DNA from: Burkholderiales bacterium
Lineage (GTDB): Bacteria; Pseudomonadota; Gammaproteobacteria; Burkholderiales; Burkholderiaceae_C
Assembly: GCA_005789685.1 (NCBI GenBank)
Contig: SXXD01000298.1
Coordinates: forward strand, 1 to 18,874
Direction of reading: 5' to 3'
Length of the DNA stretch: 18,874 nt
The notes beneath the pieces are model-generated. The model did not search any database, had not been told where the DNA came from, and was given only the letters and a program-made list of their open reading frames with translations. The position numbers were made by a program, and so were the translations under genes. This document shows positions 1-8,269 of this stretch, piece after piece (position 1 is the stretch's first letter; every line of letters starts with the position of its first letter).

Positions 1-2
1 AT

Positions 3-689
3 GCTAAGCCCGATGCGGTCCAACTTGCTTTGGGCCAATCTTGGCGCCATCAACTGACTGCACCCCTTGTCATGTTGGCCAGTTCGCGCGAAGGTGAAGA
101 AAGTTCATGGCTGGAAGCTTGGCAGACATTCATCGCGCAACTGCCTGATGTCCGAGTCAATTGGCTCATCGTGCCAAGGCATCCGCAGCGTGTGAATGAG
201 GTTGAAAGTTTGCTGCAGTCTGGCGGCTTGCGAGTTTCAAGACGTTCAACTTGGGGTCAAGAAGGCCCTAGCTTAGGCTCAGATTCAAGTGCAGAAACCA
301 CACACCCAATACCAACGGTTCTGTTGGGTGACAGTCTTGGTGAAATGACACTTTATTACAGCATGTCCGATGTGGCCTTGCTGGGCGGCAGCTTTGAAAA
401 ACTGGGTGGTCAAAATTTAATTGAAGCGGCGGCCTGTGCTTGCCCCATTGTGATGGGGCCGCACACCTTCAATTTTTCAGAGGCTTCTGAAGCGGCACAA
501 AACTCGGGTGCGGCACAGCGTGCGCCCAACATGGCAGAAGCTGTGCGTTTGGCTGTAGAGACCGTGCTGAGCAAGCAAGTGCAACAAAAGTGCGCGCATC
601 AAGCAGCACAATTTTCACAGCAGCACGGCGGTGCTACTGAACGCACTATGCTGGCAGTGCAAGAGTTGCTGAATTCAATCAGAGATTGA
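3..689 (+). CDS. waaA: 3-deoxy-D-manno-octulosonic acid (Kdo) transferase, 3' part
   Basis: This is the C-terminal half of a Kdo transferase, the inner-membrane GT-B glycosyltransferase that moves Kdo from CMP-Kdo onto the lipid A precursor. The frame is open to the first base of the window, so the gene starts upstream; the visible 228 codons compare with about 425 for E. coli WaaA. The visible part is the nucleotide-sugar-binding domain. Family landmarks are PDAVQLALGQSWR at the window edge, ASSREGEE, LIVPRHPQR, GDSLGEM, LLGGSFEKLGGQNLIEAAA and the MGPHTFNF motif. A TTG at 30 could be read as a start, but the conserved protein sequence upstream of it shows it is internal. About 15 residues around the string of Ser/Gly/Glu before the IPTVLLGDS stretch look like a variable loop. 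The gene converges on tolC, with 13 bases between the stop codons. Family assignment is firm. Confidence 0.93.
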   Translation, partial: AKPDAVQLALGQSWRHQLTAPLVMLASSREGEESSWLEAWQTFIAQLPDVRVNWLIVPRHPQRVNEVESLLQSGGLRVSRRSTWGQEGPSLGSDSSAETTHPIPTVLLGDSLGEMTLYYSMSDVALLGGSFEKLGGQNLIEAAACACPIVMGPHTFNFSEASEAAQNSGAAQRAPNMAEAVRLAVETVLSKQVQQKCAHQAAQFSQQHGGATERTMLAVQELLNSIRD

Positions 690-694
690 ATTCA
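670..694. repeat. 11-bp perfect hairpin across the waaA stop codon
   Basis: The arm TGAATTCAATC (670-680) is followed by AGA and by its exact reverse complement (684-694). The stem is 11 bp, mostly A/T, with a 3-base loop, and it covers the waaA TGA at 687-689. Each arm contains an EcoRI-type hexamer, and the 11-mer GAATTCAATCA also occurs as a direct repeat (671-681 and 688-698). It lies between two converging genes, where a bidirectional terminator would be expected, but neither strand has a T tract after it. The structure is certain; the function is inferred. Confidence 0.7.
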
Positions 695-702
695 ATCATT
701 TC

Positions 703-2022
703 TCAAGGATTTAAAAGTGCGTTAATCGAAGCCAGATCGGTTTCGGTTAGCGTGCCGGCCGCTTGTCGGAGTTTAAGTTGACCGAGTAAAACATCGTAAC
801 GGGCTTTGGCCAAATCACGTTTGGTCTGGAATAGTTGGCTCTGGCTGTTGAGTACATCGATGTTGATGCGCACACCCACTTGATACCCCAACTTGTTGGC
901 GTCTAAAGCGCTTTGGCTAGAGGCCTCGGCGGCTTGCAGTGCATTAACTTGACCAATGCCAGATTGCAAGCCAAAGAAGGCGGTGCGTGTTGCTTGCGCC
1001 ACGTTGCGTTCAGCGGCATCCAAGTCTGAGCGGGCTTTGTCTTCCAGTGCAACGGTTTCCTTGATGCGGTTTTGAGTTGCATAACCAGAGAACAAGGGCA
1101 TGTTGAAGGCCAAGCTGATGCTGTTTGAGTTAGTGTCCACTTGGGATGTATTCAGGCCCTTGCCGTTTTTATAGCGTGTGGGTGTGAAGCCAGCAACCAA
1201 GTCGAGCGTGGGTTTGTTGCCTGCCTCTGCTTTCTTGATTTCAAGTTTGGCAATGTCCAAGCTTGCGCGGCTTTGAAGAACAGCCGGGTTGAATTCTGAA
1301 GACTGCTTCACCCATTGGTCAATTGAGGATGATTCTGGCGCAGAAAGCTTGGCCATGCGCGACAAAGATTTGGGTTCGATGTTGTTCAGCCCGACCAACT
1401 GATTCAAAGCCATGCGTTTGATGCGCAAATCGTTGTCAGCTGCAATCTCTTGTGCCAATACTAAGTCATAGCGAGCCTGCGCTTCGCGGCTGTCTGTGAT
1501 GGTTGAAGTGCCGACTTCAAAGTTGCGTTTGGCGGCAGCCAATTGTTCGGCAACGGCCAATTTTTGGGCTTTCACAAAGTCCAAGCTTTCACGGGAAATG
1601 AGGACATCAAAGTAGGCTTGGCTCAAACGAACCATGAGGTCTTGCTCTGCAGCCTTGAGCTGAATACTTGCTAACGCCAATTGGCGCATGCCCTGTTCAT
1701 AGGTGGCAGAGTTGGCAGGACGATACAGAGGCTGGGATGCATTGATGGTGGCGGCCATGCTTTGAGATTTGACGGTTTGCGAAGCGGCGAGCAAGTCGAC
1801 CTCGGTCCTGTTGACGTTGGCAGACAAGCCAACGGTGGGTAGTAATACAGCTTTGGCTTGTTCACCCTTTGACAAGTTGGCGGTGTATTGGTATTGAGCC
1901 GCCTTGTAGGTGGCATCAAAGCCACGTGCTGTTTCGAACAAGGACATCAAGTTCTGTGCTTGCGCTGAGCCAGCGAATGCGGCTGAAATGGCCAAAGTGA
2001 TTGGGAGAAAGCGCAAATTCAT
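703..2022 (-). CDS. tolC: TolC-family outer-membrane efflux channel
   Basis: This is a TolC-type outer-membrane factor, the trimeric channel-tunnel that completes tripartite efflux pumps and type I secretion. The 439-residue product begins with a clear signal peptide (MNLRFLPITLAISAAFAG, then SAQA before the likely cut at about residue 22). Two OEP repeats follow, rich in long Ala/Gln/Leu coiled-coil helices (roughly residues 25-215 and 230-430), which is the usual length for the family. The first repeat contains the common YFDVLISRESLDFVKAQK region. It has no lipobox cysteine, so it resembles TolC rather than OprM/NodT lipoproteins. It is the last gene of the efflux unit, 42 bases after the rhodanese, with a purine-rich GAAAGA ahead of the ATG. 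It may serve the RND pump encoded upstream and other pumps as well. Confidence 0.9.
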   Translation of the reverse strand: MNLRFLPITLAISAAFAGSAQAQNLMSLFETARGFDATYKAAQYQYTANLSKGEQAKAVLLPTVGLSANVNRTEVDLLAASQTVKSQSMAATINASQPLYRPANSATYEQGMRQLALASIQLKAAEQDLMVRLSQAYFDVLISRESLDFVKAQKLAVAEQLAAAKRNFEVGTSTITDSREAQARYDLVLAQEIAADNDLRIKRMALNQLVGLNNIEPKSLSRMAKLSAPESSSIDQWVKQSSEFNPAVLQSRASLDIAKLEIKKAEAGNKPTLDLVAGFTPTRYKNGKGLNTSQVDTNSNSISLAFNMPLFSGYATQNRIKETVALEDKARSDLDAAERNVAQATRTAFFGLQSGIGQVNALQAAEASSQSALDANKLGYQVGVRINIDVLNSQSQLFQTKRDLAKARYDVLLGQLKLRQAAGTLTETDLASINALLNP

Positions 2023-2064
2023 AAAAATCTTTCGTGGGATAAACCAATAAGAAAAGGAGTCAAT

Positions 2065-2403
2065 TCAATAAACAGGAATGCTGGCATCGACTTGGCTGGA
2101 CCAAGCGTTGATGCCGCCACTGATGTTGGTGATATTTTCAAAGCCATGGTGTTCTAAAAATGCTGCAACCTGCATGCTTCTGCCGCCATGGTGGCAAAGG
2201 CATGCAATGGGTCTTTGCTTATCGAGGTCTTGTAGGCGGTCTGGAACCGTCTGCATGGGCATGATTTGAACTTCGCAGCCAGCGGGTGCAATGCTTGCCA
2301 GTTGGCATTCCCATGTTTCGCGCACATCTAAAATCAAGGGCAGGCCTTGAGCAGTGGCCTGAGATATCCATTCGCTAAATTGGGCGGGGCTAACTTGTTG
2401 CAT
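2065..2403 (-). CDS. single-domain rhodanese (sulfurtransferase)
   Basis: This is a 112-residue single-domain rhodanese-like protein with no signal peptide, so it is probably cytoplasmic. The fold markers are LILDVRETWE near residue 23 and a C-terminal ISGGINAW. The active-site loop CHHGGRS has the persulfide-forming cysteine at residue 70, so it is expected to be catalytically competent. Such proteins move sulfane sulfur to acceptors such as cyanide or thiols, but the physiological partner cannot be read from the sequence. It sits between the Pcm-like methyltransferase (33-base gap) and tolC (42-base gap) on the same strand. That neighbourhood is familiar from other Burkholderiales from general knowledge; why a sulfurtransferase sits beside tolC is not known to me. 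Confidence 0.88.
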   Translation of the reverse strand: MQQVSPAQFSEWISQATAQGLPLILDVRETWECQLASIAPAGCEVQIMPMQTVPDRLQDLDKQRPIACLCHHGGRSMQVAAFLEHHGFENITNISGGINAWSSQVDASIPVY

Positions 2404-2436
2404 AAAAGAGGCTGTGTTGTCTGTGGTTGAGCTTGA

Positions 2437-3102
2437 TTAAAAGGCAAAACGGTTGTGTTCAGGAAAGCCTTTGAGCCGAGGGGCTATGGTGTCCCATGGC
2501 TCTGAAGTTTGCCATTGCTGTTCGGCTGTGCGAGTGATGACGCTGGCGCGCATCATGGGATCTTCGCCAACCACCGCCAGCAAACGACCGCCAATGCTCA
2601 GTTGATTGAGCAACACTTGGGGAACCTCTGCCACCGATCCGCTGAGCATGATGACATCGAAGGGGCCATCGATTGGGGCGCCTTGACTGCCATCGGCTTG
2701 GCGAACTTCTGCATTGTGAATGCCAGCAGTTTGCAAGTTGGCGCGGGCTTGTTGGGCCAATGCAGGGTCTAATTCAAAACTTAAGACGCTGGCTGCTTGA
2801 TGCGCCAACAATGCCGCCATGTAGCCAGAGCCAGTGCCAATTTCCAGCACTTTATCGGTACGCTTGACAGCGGCATTTTGTAAAAAACGCGCTTCTACGC
2901 GTGGAGCCAACATGACTTGATCAGAATCAGCGTCTTTGCCTAAAGGAATTTCCATATCGACAAAAGCCAAAGCTTTGTGGGCCATGGGTGCAAAGTTCTC
3001 GCGCTTCACCTCTAAAAGCAATGCAAGCACCTGCCCATCCAAGACTTCCCAGGGACGAATTTGTTGTTCAATCATGTTGAAACGGGCAATGTCATTGTTC
3101 AT
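2437..3102 (-). CDS. Pcm-like protein methyltransferase (isoaspartate methyltransferase family, altered active-site loop)
   Basis: This 221-residue protein belongs to the protein-L-isoaspartate O-methyltransferase (PIMT) family by overall layout. An N-terminal helical part (MIEQQIRPWEVLDGQV) is followed by a class I SAM-binding motif, EIGTGSGY, at residues 87-94, and later FDVIMLSGS and a GGRLLAVVGE strand. True PIMTs carry a GQTISQP-like loop before motif I that contacts the isoaspartyl substrate. Here the matching stretch (about residues 55-67) reads GKDADSDQVMLAP, without the Thr-Ile-Ser core. It is therefore a SAM-dependent methyltransferase of this family whose repair activity is doubtful. 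It lies 32 bases downstream of the RND pump and 33 upstream of the rhodanese. Databases usually name such proteins Pcm; I leave the symbol out for the reason given. Confidence 0.8.
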   Translation of the reverse strand: MNNDIARFNMIEQQIRPWEVLDGQVLALLLEVKRENFAPMAHKALAFVDMEIPLGKDADSDQVMLAPRVEARFLQNAAVKRTDKVLEIGTGSGYMAALLAHQAASVLSFELDPALAQQARANLQTAGIHNAEVRQADGSQGAPIDGPFDVIMLSGSVAEVPQVLLNQLSIGGRLLAVVGEDPMMRASVITRTAEQQWQTSEPWDTIAPRLKGFPEHNRFAF

Positions 3103-3134
3103 GGCTACTCCAGGGGGTATCTAATTCTAGCTCA

Positions 3135-6100
3135 TCACATTTTAGCTTCTAAGGGCACCTCGGAATTTGATTTTTCCTTGCCAGACCAAAGCGTTTTCAA
3201 AAACTCACTCAAATCGTCCATGTAGCAATAAACCACTGGGACGACCACAAGGGTGAGCAAAGAGGAGGTAATGACGCCTCCGATCACGGCTTGGCCCATG
3301 GGTGATCGTTGTTCAGAGCCTTCTGTGATGGCAAATGCCAGCGGGATCATGCCAAAAATCATGGCCAAAGTGGTCATCAAAATCGGGCGTAGTCGGACTT
3401 TGGCCGCCATGAGCAGCGCCTCGTGCCGCGTTAAGCCCGCGACAGGTTGCCCCGTGTCAGAAACGCTGCCTTCACGGGCTCTGATGGCAAAGTCGACCAG
3501 CAAAATGGCATTTTTGGTGACCAAGCCCATCAGCATGACGACGCCAATGACCGAGAACATGGAGAGCGCAGATTTAAAGGCCATGAGCGCCAAGACGACG
3601 CCAATCAAAGTGAGCGGCAGGGCAGTCATGAGGGCAAGAGGCTGTAAAAAACTCTTGAACTGACTGGCCAAAATCATGTAAATGAAAATCACGGCCATGA
3701 TGAGGGCTGTGATGGCATATTGAAATGACTCATTCATGCTCTTGGTGGTGCCGCCAAATTGATAGCGGTAACCAGGCGGCCAAGCCACTGCATCTAAAAC
3801 TTTCCGAATGTCGTTCGAAATTTCGCCCGCCGATCTTCTTGACGCATTGGCATTGATCGACACTTCTCTCATCAAATCGCGGCGGTTGATTTGGTTGGAG
3901 CCCGTGGTTTCTTGCACTTGTGCAATTTGTCCTAGGCGAACGGTGCGCGACGTGCCCTCGGGGGCTGGCAAGCTAAACGGCAGCCGCTCTAAGTCTTGTG
4001 GGCTATTTCTAAACTCTGGCGCAAGGCGCACATTGACATCGTAGGTCTGATCGTCAGGCGCGCGCCAATTGCCCACAATTTGCCCCGCCACCAAGGTGCG
4101 CAGCGCACCTGCAATAGGCGCCGTACTTAAGCCGATATCGGAGGCCGATTCTCGAAACACGTTGATCGAAATCGAAGGCTTGTTGGGTTTCACACTGGAA
4201 TCCAAATCGACCAGACCAGGGATGCTGCGAATTTTTTCCATGATCTGCAAGGTCAGTCGTTCTAGCTCGCGTTGATCAGCACCTTGAAGTGAAAATTCAA
4301 TTTGCTTGCTACCAGCCACAGAATCTAGGGTGCCGACATGGGTAACCGTAATGCCGGCAACTTTGCTAAGCCGTTCTCGCAGCAGAGCCCCTATGTCCTC
4401 CACGCTGCGATTGCGCAATTTTCGATCAACCAAACGAATGTAAATACTGGCGCTGTTTTTGCCTTGTGCATTGGGCGTGTTCATGCCCGTGAGGGTGTAT
4501 TCAACCTCTGGAAATTCACGCACAATTTTTTCAACTTGTTTGGCTTTGAGGGCCGTGCTTTCAAGGGAAGTCCCCACTGGCGTCTGAAAGGCCAGTGTGG
4601 CTTCTGAGTAATCGCCCTTAGGCACAAATTCAGTGCCCAAAAGCGGCACCATGAAAACACTCGCAATGAAGATCAGCAATGCAGTCAACAGGGTGGTGAG
4701 CTTGTGGTTCAAGGCCCAAGCCAACATGCCTTGGTACTTGCCAGCCATGCGATCGGTTTGAACTTCAAACCAATGCGTGACACGGCCTACCGTTTTGTCA
4801 TAAAAGCTGGCCGGCTTTTGAGTTTGGCCTTGCGGATGAATGCTAGGGTCATGCCAGACACTGGACAGCATGGGATCCAATGTGAAACTGACAAACATGG
4901 AGATGAGTACGGCAGCCACAATGGTGATGCCAAACTCGTGGAAGAACTTGCCAATGATGCCCTCCATAAAACCAATGGGCAGGAAGACAGCAACGATGGA
5001 CAAGGTGGTTGCCAGAACAGCAAGGCCAATTTCTTGCGTTCCGATCATGGCTGCGTCATAGGCATTTTTCCCCATTTGCACATGTCGCACGATGTTCTCG
5101 CGAACCACAATGGCGTCGTCAATCAGCAAGCCCACACACAAGGACAAGGCCATGAGCGTGATCATGTTGATGGTAAAACCAAACATGCTCATGAACCAAA
5201 ATGTACCGATCAATGAGATAGGCAGCGTTAAGCCCGTGATGACCGTTGAGCGCCACGAGTTCAAGAATAAAAACACAATGAGAATGGTCAGTAGTGCGCC
5301 CTCAATGAGGGTTCGCCGAACATTGTCAACAGCGACTCGAATTTGACGCGAGCCATCCGACACAGGTTCAAGACGCATGCCAGCAGGAATTTGTTTGCGC
5401 AGCTCTTTCAGGGTGGCCATGAGCCCGTCAACCACTTCGATGGTGTTGGCGTCTTGAGCCTTTTGAACCGTAAGCACCAAGGTTCTTTCGCCGTTGTACA
5501 GTGCCATGTTTGTAATTTCTTGCGCACCGTCATTCACAGTGGCGACTTGTGACAATCGGATGGGCGTAGTGCCTTTGCGCGCCACAATGATGTTTGCAAA
5601 ATCTTCGGGGCGTTTGACGCGAGATTGAACCTGAATCACACGCTCTTGCGTAAAGGATCTCAAGGCCCCTACAGGTAAATCTTGATTTTCATTTCGAACC
5701 GCGGCGGCAATTTGATCTGCCGAGACGCCCAAGGCCTCCATGGCATCTGGCCGCAGGTAAATGTTAATTTCTCTTCGGCTACCGCCCAACACATTGACCG
5801 CACCCACGCCGCGAACGTTTTCTAAACGTTTCTTAATGGTTTGTTCAGCGTAGTTGGTCAGTTCAACCAGGCTGGTCAGCTTGCTGTCATTTTGAGCTTC
5901 AGGAAAAACCGCTAAAGACCATATGGCTTTGCTGGTAGGGTCGAAGCGAATGATGCGCGGCTCTTTGACCTCATCGCGCAAAGTTGCGCGCATACTGGCT
6001 ACTTTTTCGCGCACGTCATCGGCGGCTTTTCGGCCATCCATATTCAGCTGAAACTCGATGACCACCACAGATTGGTTTTCATAACTGCGCGAGGTCAGGG

Positions 6101-6335
6101 CACTGATACCGGCAATTGAATTCACACCTTCTTCAATTTTTTTAGAAACTTCACTCTCAACAATTTCAGGTGATGCACCTGGGTACTCGGTCAGAACCAC
6201 GACCACAGGAAAATCAATGTTCGGGAATTGATCGACTTTCAAGCGCTGAAAGGAAAATAAACCCATGACCACGAATACGAGCATGATCATGGTCGCAAAG
6301 ACCGGATTTTGGATGCTGACTTTGGTAAACCACAT
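3135..6335 (-). CDS. RND efflux pump, inner-membrane permease (HAE1/AcrB family)
   Basis: This is a full-length (1066 aa) hydrophobe/amphiphile efflux RND transporter, the proton-driven inner-membrane engine of a tripartite pump. TM1 spans about residues 12-30. A large periplasmic porter loop follows, then TM2-6 at about 340-480, a second periplasmic loop and TM7-12 near the C-terminus. The proton-relay residues are present: Asp406 and Asp407 in GLLIDDAIV of TM4, and Lys941 in [12 protein letters not shown] of TM10, matching AcrB D407/D408/K940. [10 protein letters not shown] near residue 35 is typical of the MdtB/MdtC/MexF-like side of the family, and no CusA-type methionine pattern is evident. 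It begins 9 bases after the adaptor stop codon with no clear Shine-Dalgarno, which suggests coupled translation. The substrate cannot be deduced. Confidence 0.94.
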   Translation of the reverse strand: MWFTKVSIQNPVFATMIMLVFVVMGLFSFQRLKVDQFPNIDFPVVVVLTEYPGASPEIVESEVSKKIEEGVNSIAGISALTSRSYENQSVVVIEFQLNMDGRKAADDVREKVASMRATLRDEVKEPRIIRFDPTSKAIWSLAVFPEAQNDSKLTSLVELTNYAEQTIKKRLENVRGVGAVNVLGGSRREINIYLRPDAMEALGVSADQIAAAVRNENQDLPVGALRSFTQERVIQVQSRVKRPEDFANIIVARKGTTPIRLSQVATVNDGAQEITNMALYNGERTLVLTVQKAQDANTIEVVDGLMATLKELRKQIPAGMRLEPVSDGSRQIRVAVDNVRRTLIEGALLTILIVFLFLNSWRSTVITGLTLPISLIGTFWFMSMFGFTINMITLMALSLCVGLLIDDAIVVRENIVRHVQMGKNAYDAAMIGTQEIGLAVLATTLSIVAVFLPIGFMEGIIGKFFHEFGITIVAAVLISMFVSFTLDPMLSSVWHDPSIHPQGQTQKPASFYDKTVGRVTHWFEVQTDRMAGKYQGMLAWALNHKLTTLLTALLIFIASVFMVPLLGTEFVPKGDYSEATLAFQTPVGTSLESTALKAKQVEKIVREFPEVEYTLTGMNTPNAQGKNSASIYIRLVDRKLRNRSVEDIGALLRERLSKVAGITVTHVGTLDSVAGSKQIEFSLQGADQRELERLTLQIMEKIRSIPGLVDLDSSVKPNKPSISINVFRESASDIGLSTAPIAGALRTLVAGQIVGNWRAPDDQTYDVNVRLAPEFRNSPQDLERLPFSLPAPEGTSRTVRLGQIAQVQETTGSNQINRRDLMREVSINANASRRSAGEISNDIRKVLDAVAWPPGYRYQFGGTTKSMNESFQYAITALIMAVIFIYMILASQFKSFLQPLALMTALPLTLIGVVLALMAFKSALSMFSVIGVVMLMGLVTKNAILLVDFAIRAREGSVSDTGQPVAGLTRHEALLMAAKVRLRPILMTTLAMIFGMIPLAFAITEGSEQRSPMGQAVIGGVITSSLLTLVVVPVVYCYMDDLSEFLKTLWSGKEKSNSEVPLEAKM

Positions 6336-6344
6336 AGGCTGTGC

Positions 6345-7499
6345 TTATGGCTTGGCGCCGGTTGTGGCTGTCGGGGCTTTAGGTGCCCGGGTTACCAAGG
6401 TGCCATCTCTGACCGCGCCTGCGCTGGGTGCCAGCAACAGAGCACCTTCTTCGATTTCTTTCAAGGCCATCACAGCTTGGCCATTGGCCTCACCTTTGGC
6501 ACCAAGTTCAACTTGGATGTGCATCACTTTGTCATCGCGAATGGCTTGTACATAGGGCTTGGTTTTGTCCGATCGCACACTTTCTAGCGGAACGACAATG
6601 GCTTGAACTTTTTGTGTCCCTAAACTTCCTTGAACAAATACGCCCTGTCGCAAAATGGGGTGAGACTGCAATCCTAAATAAATTAAAACACTGCGACTGC
6701 CTGTTTGTGTGCTCGGGTTGATTCTCAAAACTTTGGCTGAGACTTCTTCGTGGGTACCCTCAACATTCAGTTTGGCAATCTGTCCAAGTTTGACGTTCAT
6801 GGCTTGTGCAGAAGTCAGGGTTGCTTCAAGTTCAAGTTGCGACAGGTCAACGATTTCAATGATGCGGGCTTCAGGTGCCACGCGTTCGCCAGGTTGCGCA
6901 AAGCGTTGGCTGACAAAGCCATTCAGGGGTGCTTTTAAAACGCTGTCATCCAATGCCTTGGTCGCCACATCCAAAGTTGACAGGGCCGCTTGATAGCTTG
7001 CCTTGGCACCGTTGAGGTTGGAGATAGAAGTATCGAGCGCAGTTTTAGAAATAAAGCCTTGATTGACCAGCGCGTTGTTGTTGTCAAATTGTCTTTGAGC
7101 CACTTCAACTTGTGCGCGTGCAGCTTCTGCTTGTTGTTTATTTTGATTTTGTCGGGCTAGGTATTCGGTGTTGTCGACTCTGGCCACAATTTGCCCTATT
7201 TTCACGGCATCGCCTTCGCGAACTTCCAGCATTACGAGTTCACCGGCTACGCGGGCTTTGACCATGGCGCTGCGAACGGCCTTGAGCGTGCCTGAAATCG
7301 GCAAGCCTTGGGTCATGGTCATTTTCTGAGCAATGGCAATGTCGCCATCTGACAAGTCAATGCTCACAGGACCATTGGTTTTCAAGGCGCTGCTTTGTGT
7401 GGCTCGCTTACCAATCCAGCCCTTTTGGAAGCCTAAAGTAAGGAGGCCTGCTAGCGCCACGAAGGCGATACCCCAGATGAATTTTTTTGAGATCAACAT
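6345..7499 (-). CDS. RND periplasmic adaptor (membrane fusion protein, HlyD/AcrA type)
   Basis: This 384-residue adaptor links the RND permease to the TolC channel. An uncleaved-looking N-terminal membrane segment (about residues 8-25, FIWGIAFVALAGLLTLGF) has no lipobox cysteine, so the anchor is a transmembrane helix rather than a lipid. The lipoyl-like half motifs (VREGDAVKIGQIVARVD and VLKAPLNGFVSQRFAQPGERV) flank a coiled-coil hairpin rich in Ala/Gln (about residues 115-190). Beta-barrel and membrane-proximal regions follow. Its ATG lies 2 bases after the tetR stop (TAA-TT-ATG) and no Shine-Dalgarno is visible. Its translation therefore probably depends on ribosomes finishing tetR. It is followed by the permease after 9 bases. 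The family call is firm; the substrate is unknown. Confidence 0.93.
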   Translation of the reverse strand: MLISKKFIWGIAFVALAGLLTLGFQKGWIGKRATQSSALKTNGPVSIDLSDGDIAIAQKMTMTQGLPISGTLKAVRSAMVKARVAGELVMLEVREGDAVKIGQIVARVDNTEYLARQNQNKQQAEAARAQVEVAQRQFDNNNALVNQGFISKTALDTSISNLNGAKASYQAALSTLDVATKALDDSVLKAPLNGFVSQRFAQPGERVAPEARIIEIVDLSQLELEATLTSAQAMNVKLGQIAKLNVEGTHEEVSAKVLRINPSTQTGSRSVLIYLGLQSHPILRQGVFVQGSLGTQKVQAIVVPLESVRSDKTKPYVQAIRDDKVMHIQVELGAKGEANGQAVMALKEIEEGALLLAPSAGAVRDGTLVTRAPKAPTATTGAKP

Positions 7500-7501
7500 A
7501 A

Positions 7502-8143
7502 TTAGTTTGAATTGGAAAGTCCACGCACAAGCAGGTCAGCATGCTGCGCTATGAAATTTTCAGGGTTGGTTTCTTGAGAACCAGAAATGCAAATGGCATT
7601 GGCGTGTTTGGACATGATGAGAAACAACATGGGTGCAATGACCACCATGGTGGTGTGTTCTGTGTTGAAGTTGAGAAACTCGCCCGATGCCCGTCCTCGC
7701 TCAAGAATGTCCTTGAGCATTCGCGTAGCGGGGTCAATGACTTCTTCCTGGTAGAAAGCTGCTAAATCTGGAAAGTGATTGCCTTCACTGATGATCAACT
7801 TGGTAATGCCAGAGGCCTTGGTAGAGCCATATCTGCGCCACCACTCCAGCATCAATGTTTTCAGAAGTTCGGCGCTACTGCCTTTGAAGTTGGCCACTTC
7901 CAATGCGCCCTCTATGACCGTTTTCACCACATTTTCTCGAACCACCGCTTTGAACAATTCTTCTTTGCTGGGGAAGTACAAGAACAGGGTTCCCTTGGAG
8001 ACGCCCGCTTTGGATGCGACTTCCTCTGATTTGGTTGCAGCGAAGCCTTTTTCAACAAACAAATCAAGCGCAGCTTCCAGCAACTCGCCTGGGCGTTGCT
8101 GTTTGCGACGTTCTCTTTTGGGGGTGAGGAGGGATTCAGACAC
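7502..8143 (-). CDS. TetR-family transcriptional repressor of the efflux operon
   Basis: This is a TetR/AcrR-type regulator. The N-terminal helix-turn-helix covers about residues 16-62 (LLEAALDLFVEKGFAATKSEEVA, then KAGVSKGTLFLYF and PSKEELF). A helical ligand-binding domain of usual size follows, with two cysteines at most. I place the start at the GTG at 8143 (213 aa, VSESLLTPKRERR). The frame stays open to a TTG at 8194, but that TTG is part of a well-formed -35 box and the extra residues do not resemble the family. From the mapped -10, a leader of about 16 bases containing ACGAG would precede the GTG. It is the first gene of the efflux unit and is co-directional with it, so it probably represses its own operon. 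That role is inferred from position. Confidence 0.88.
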   Translation of the reverse strand: MSESLLTPKRERRKQQRPGELLEAALDLFVEKGFAATKSEEVASKAGVSKGTLFLYFPSKEELFKAVVRENVVKTVIEGALEVANFKGSSAELLKTLMLEWWRRYGSTKASGITKLIISEGNHFPDLAAFYQEEVIDPATRMLKDILERGRASGEFLNFNTEHTTMVVIAPMLFLIMSKHANAICISGSQETNPENFIAQHADLLVRGLSNSN

Positions 8144-8165
8144 GTTTAATGACTCGTTGGTTAGT

Positions 8166-8194
8166 AATGTAAGCCGCAGGGATGGGGGAGTCAA
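8166..8194 (-). promoter_or_regulatory. sigma70-type promoter of the tetR-efflux operon
   Basis: On the minus strand TTGACT (8194-8189) and TACATT (8171-8166) are separated by exactly 17 bases, and transcription would start near 8159. It lies just downstream of the gcdH terminator and 22 bases before the chosen GTG start. A TTA-N6-TAA half-site pair overlaps the -10 and could be part of the repressor operator, but it is too weak to call on its own. Confidence 0.65.
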
Positions 8195-8215
8195 GGTGCC
8201 AAGTAGATTTCAGTG

Positions 8216-8243
8216 AAAAAAAAGACCGCCAGAGCGGTCTTTT
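8216..8243 (-). terminator. intrinsic terminator of the acyl-CoA dehydrogenase gene
   Basis: AAAAGACCGC (8220-8229), loop CAGA and GCGGTCTTTT (8234-8243) form a 10-bp perfect stem. Read on the minus strand, downstream of the dehydrogenase stop at 8270, the stem ends in eight T residues (8223-8216). It is also fairly symmetrical on the plus strand, with four T residues. It separates gcdH from the efflux operon promoter. Confidence 0.92.
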
Positions 8244-8269
8244 GAATTGAGCTTGCGATGTATCAAAGT

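Noticed and set aside
30..32. TTG as the start of waaA
   Set aside because: The frame upstream encodes family-typical sequence to the window edge, so the gene is cut by the window rather than short.
4704..5216. 170-codon open frame opposite the RND pump
   Set aside because: Antisense shadow of the membrane region of the RND gene; His/Gln/Asp-rich with no domain. Other frames over the pump are shadows for the same reason.
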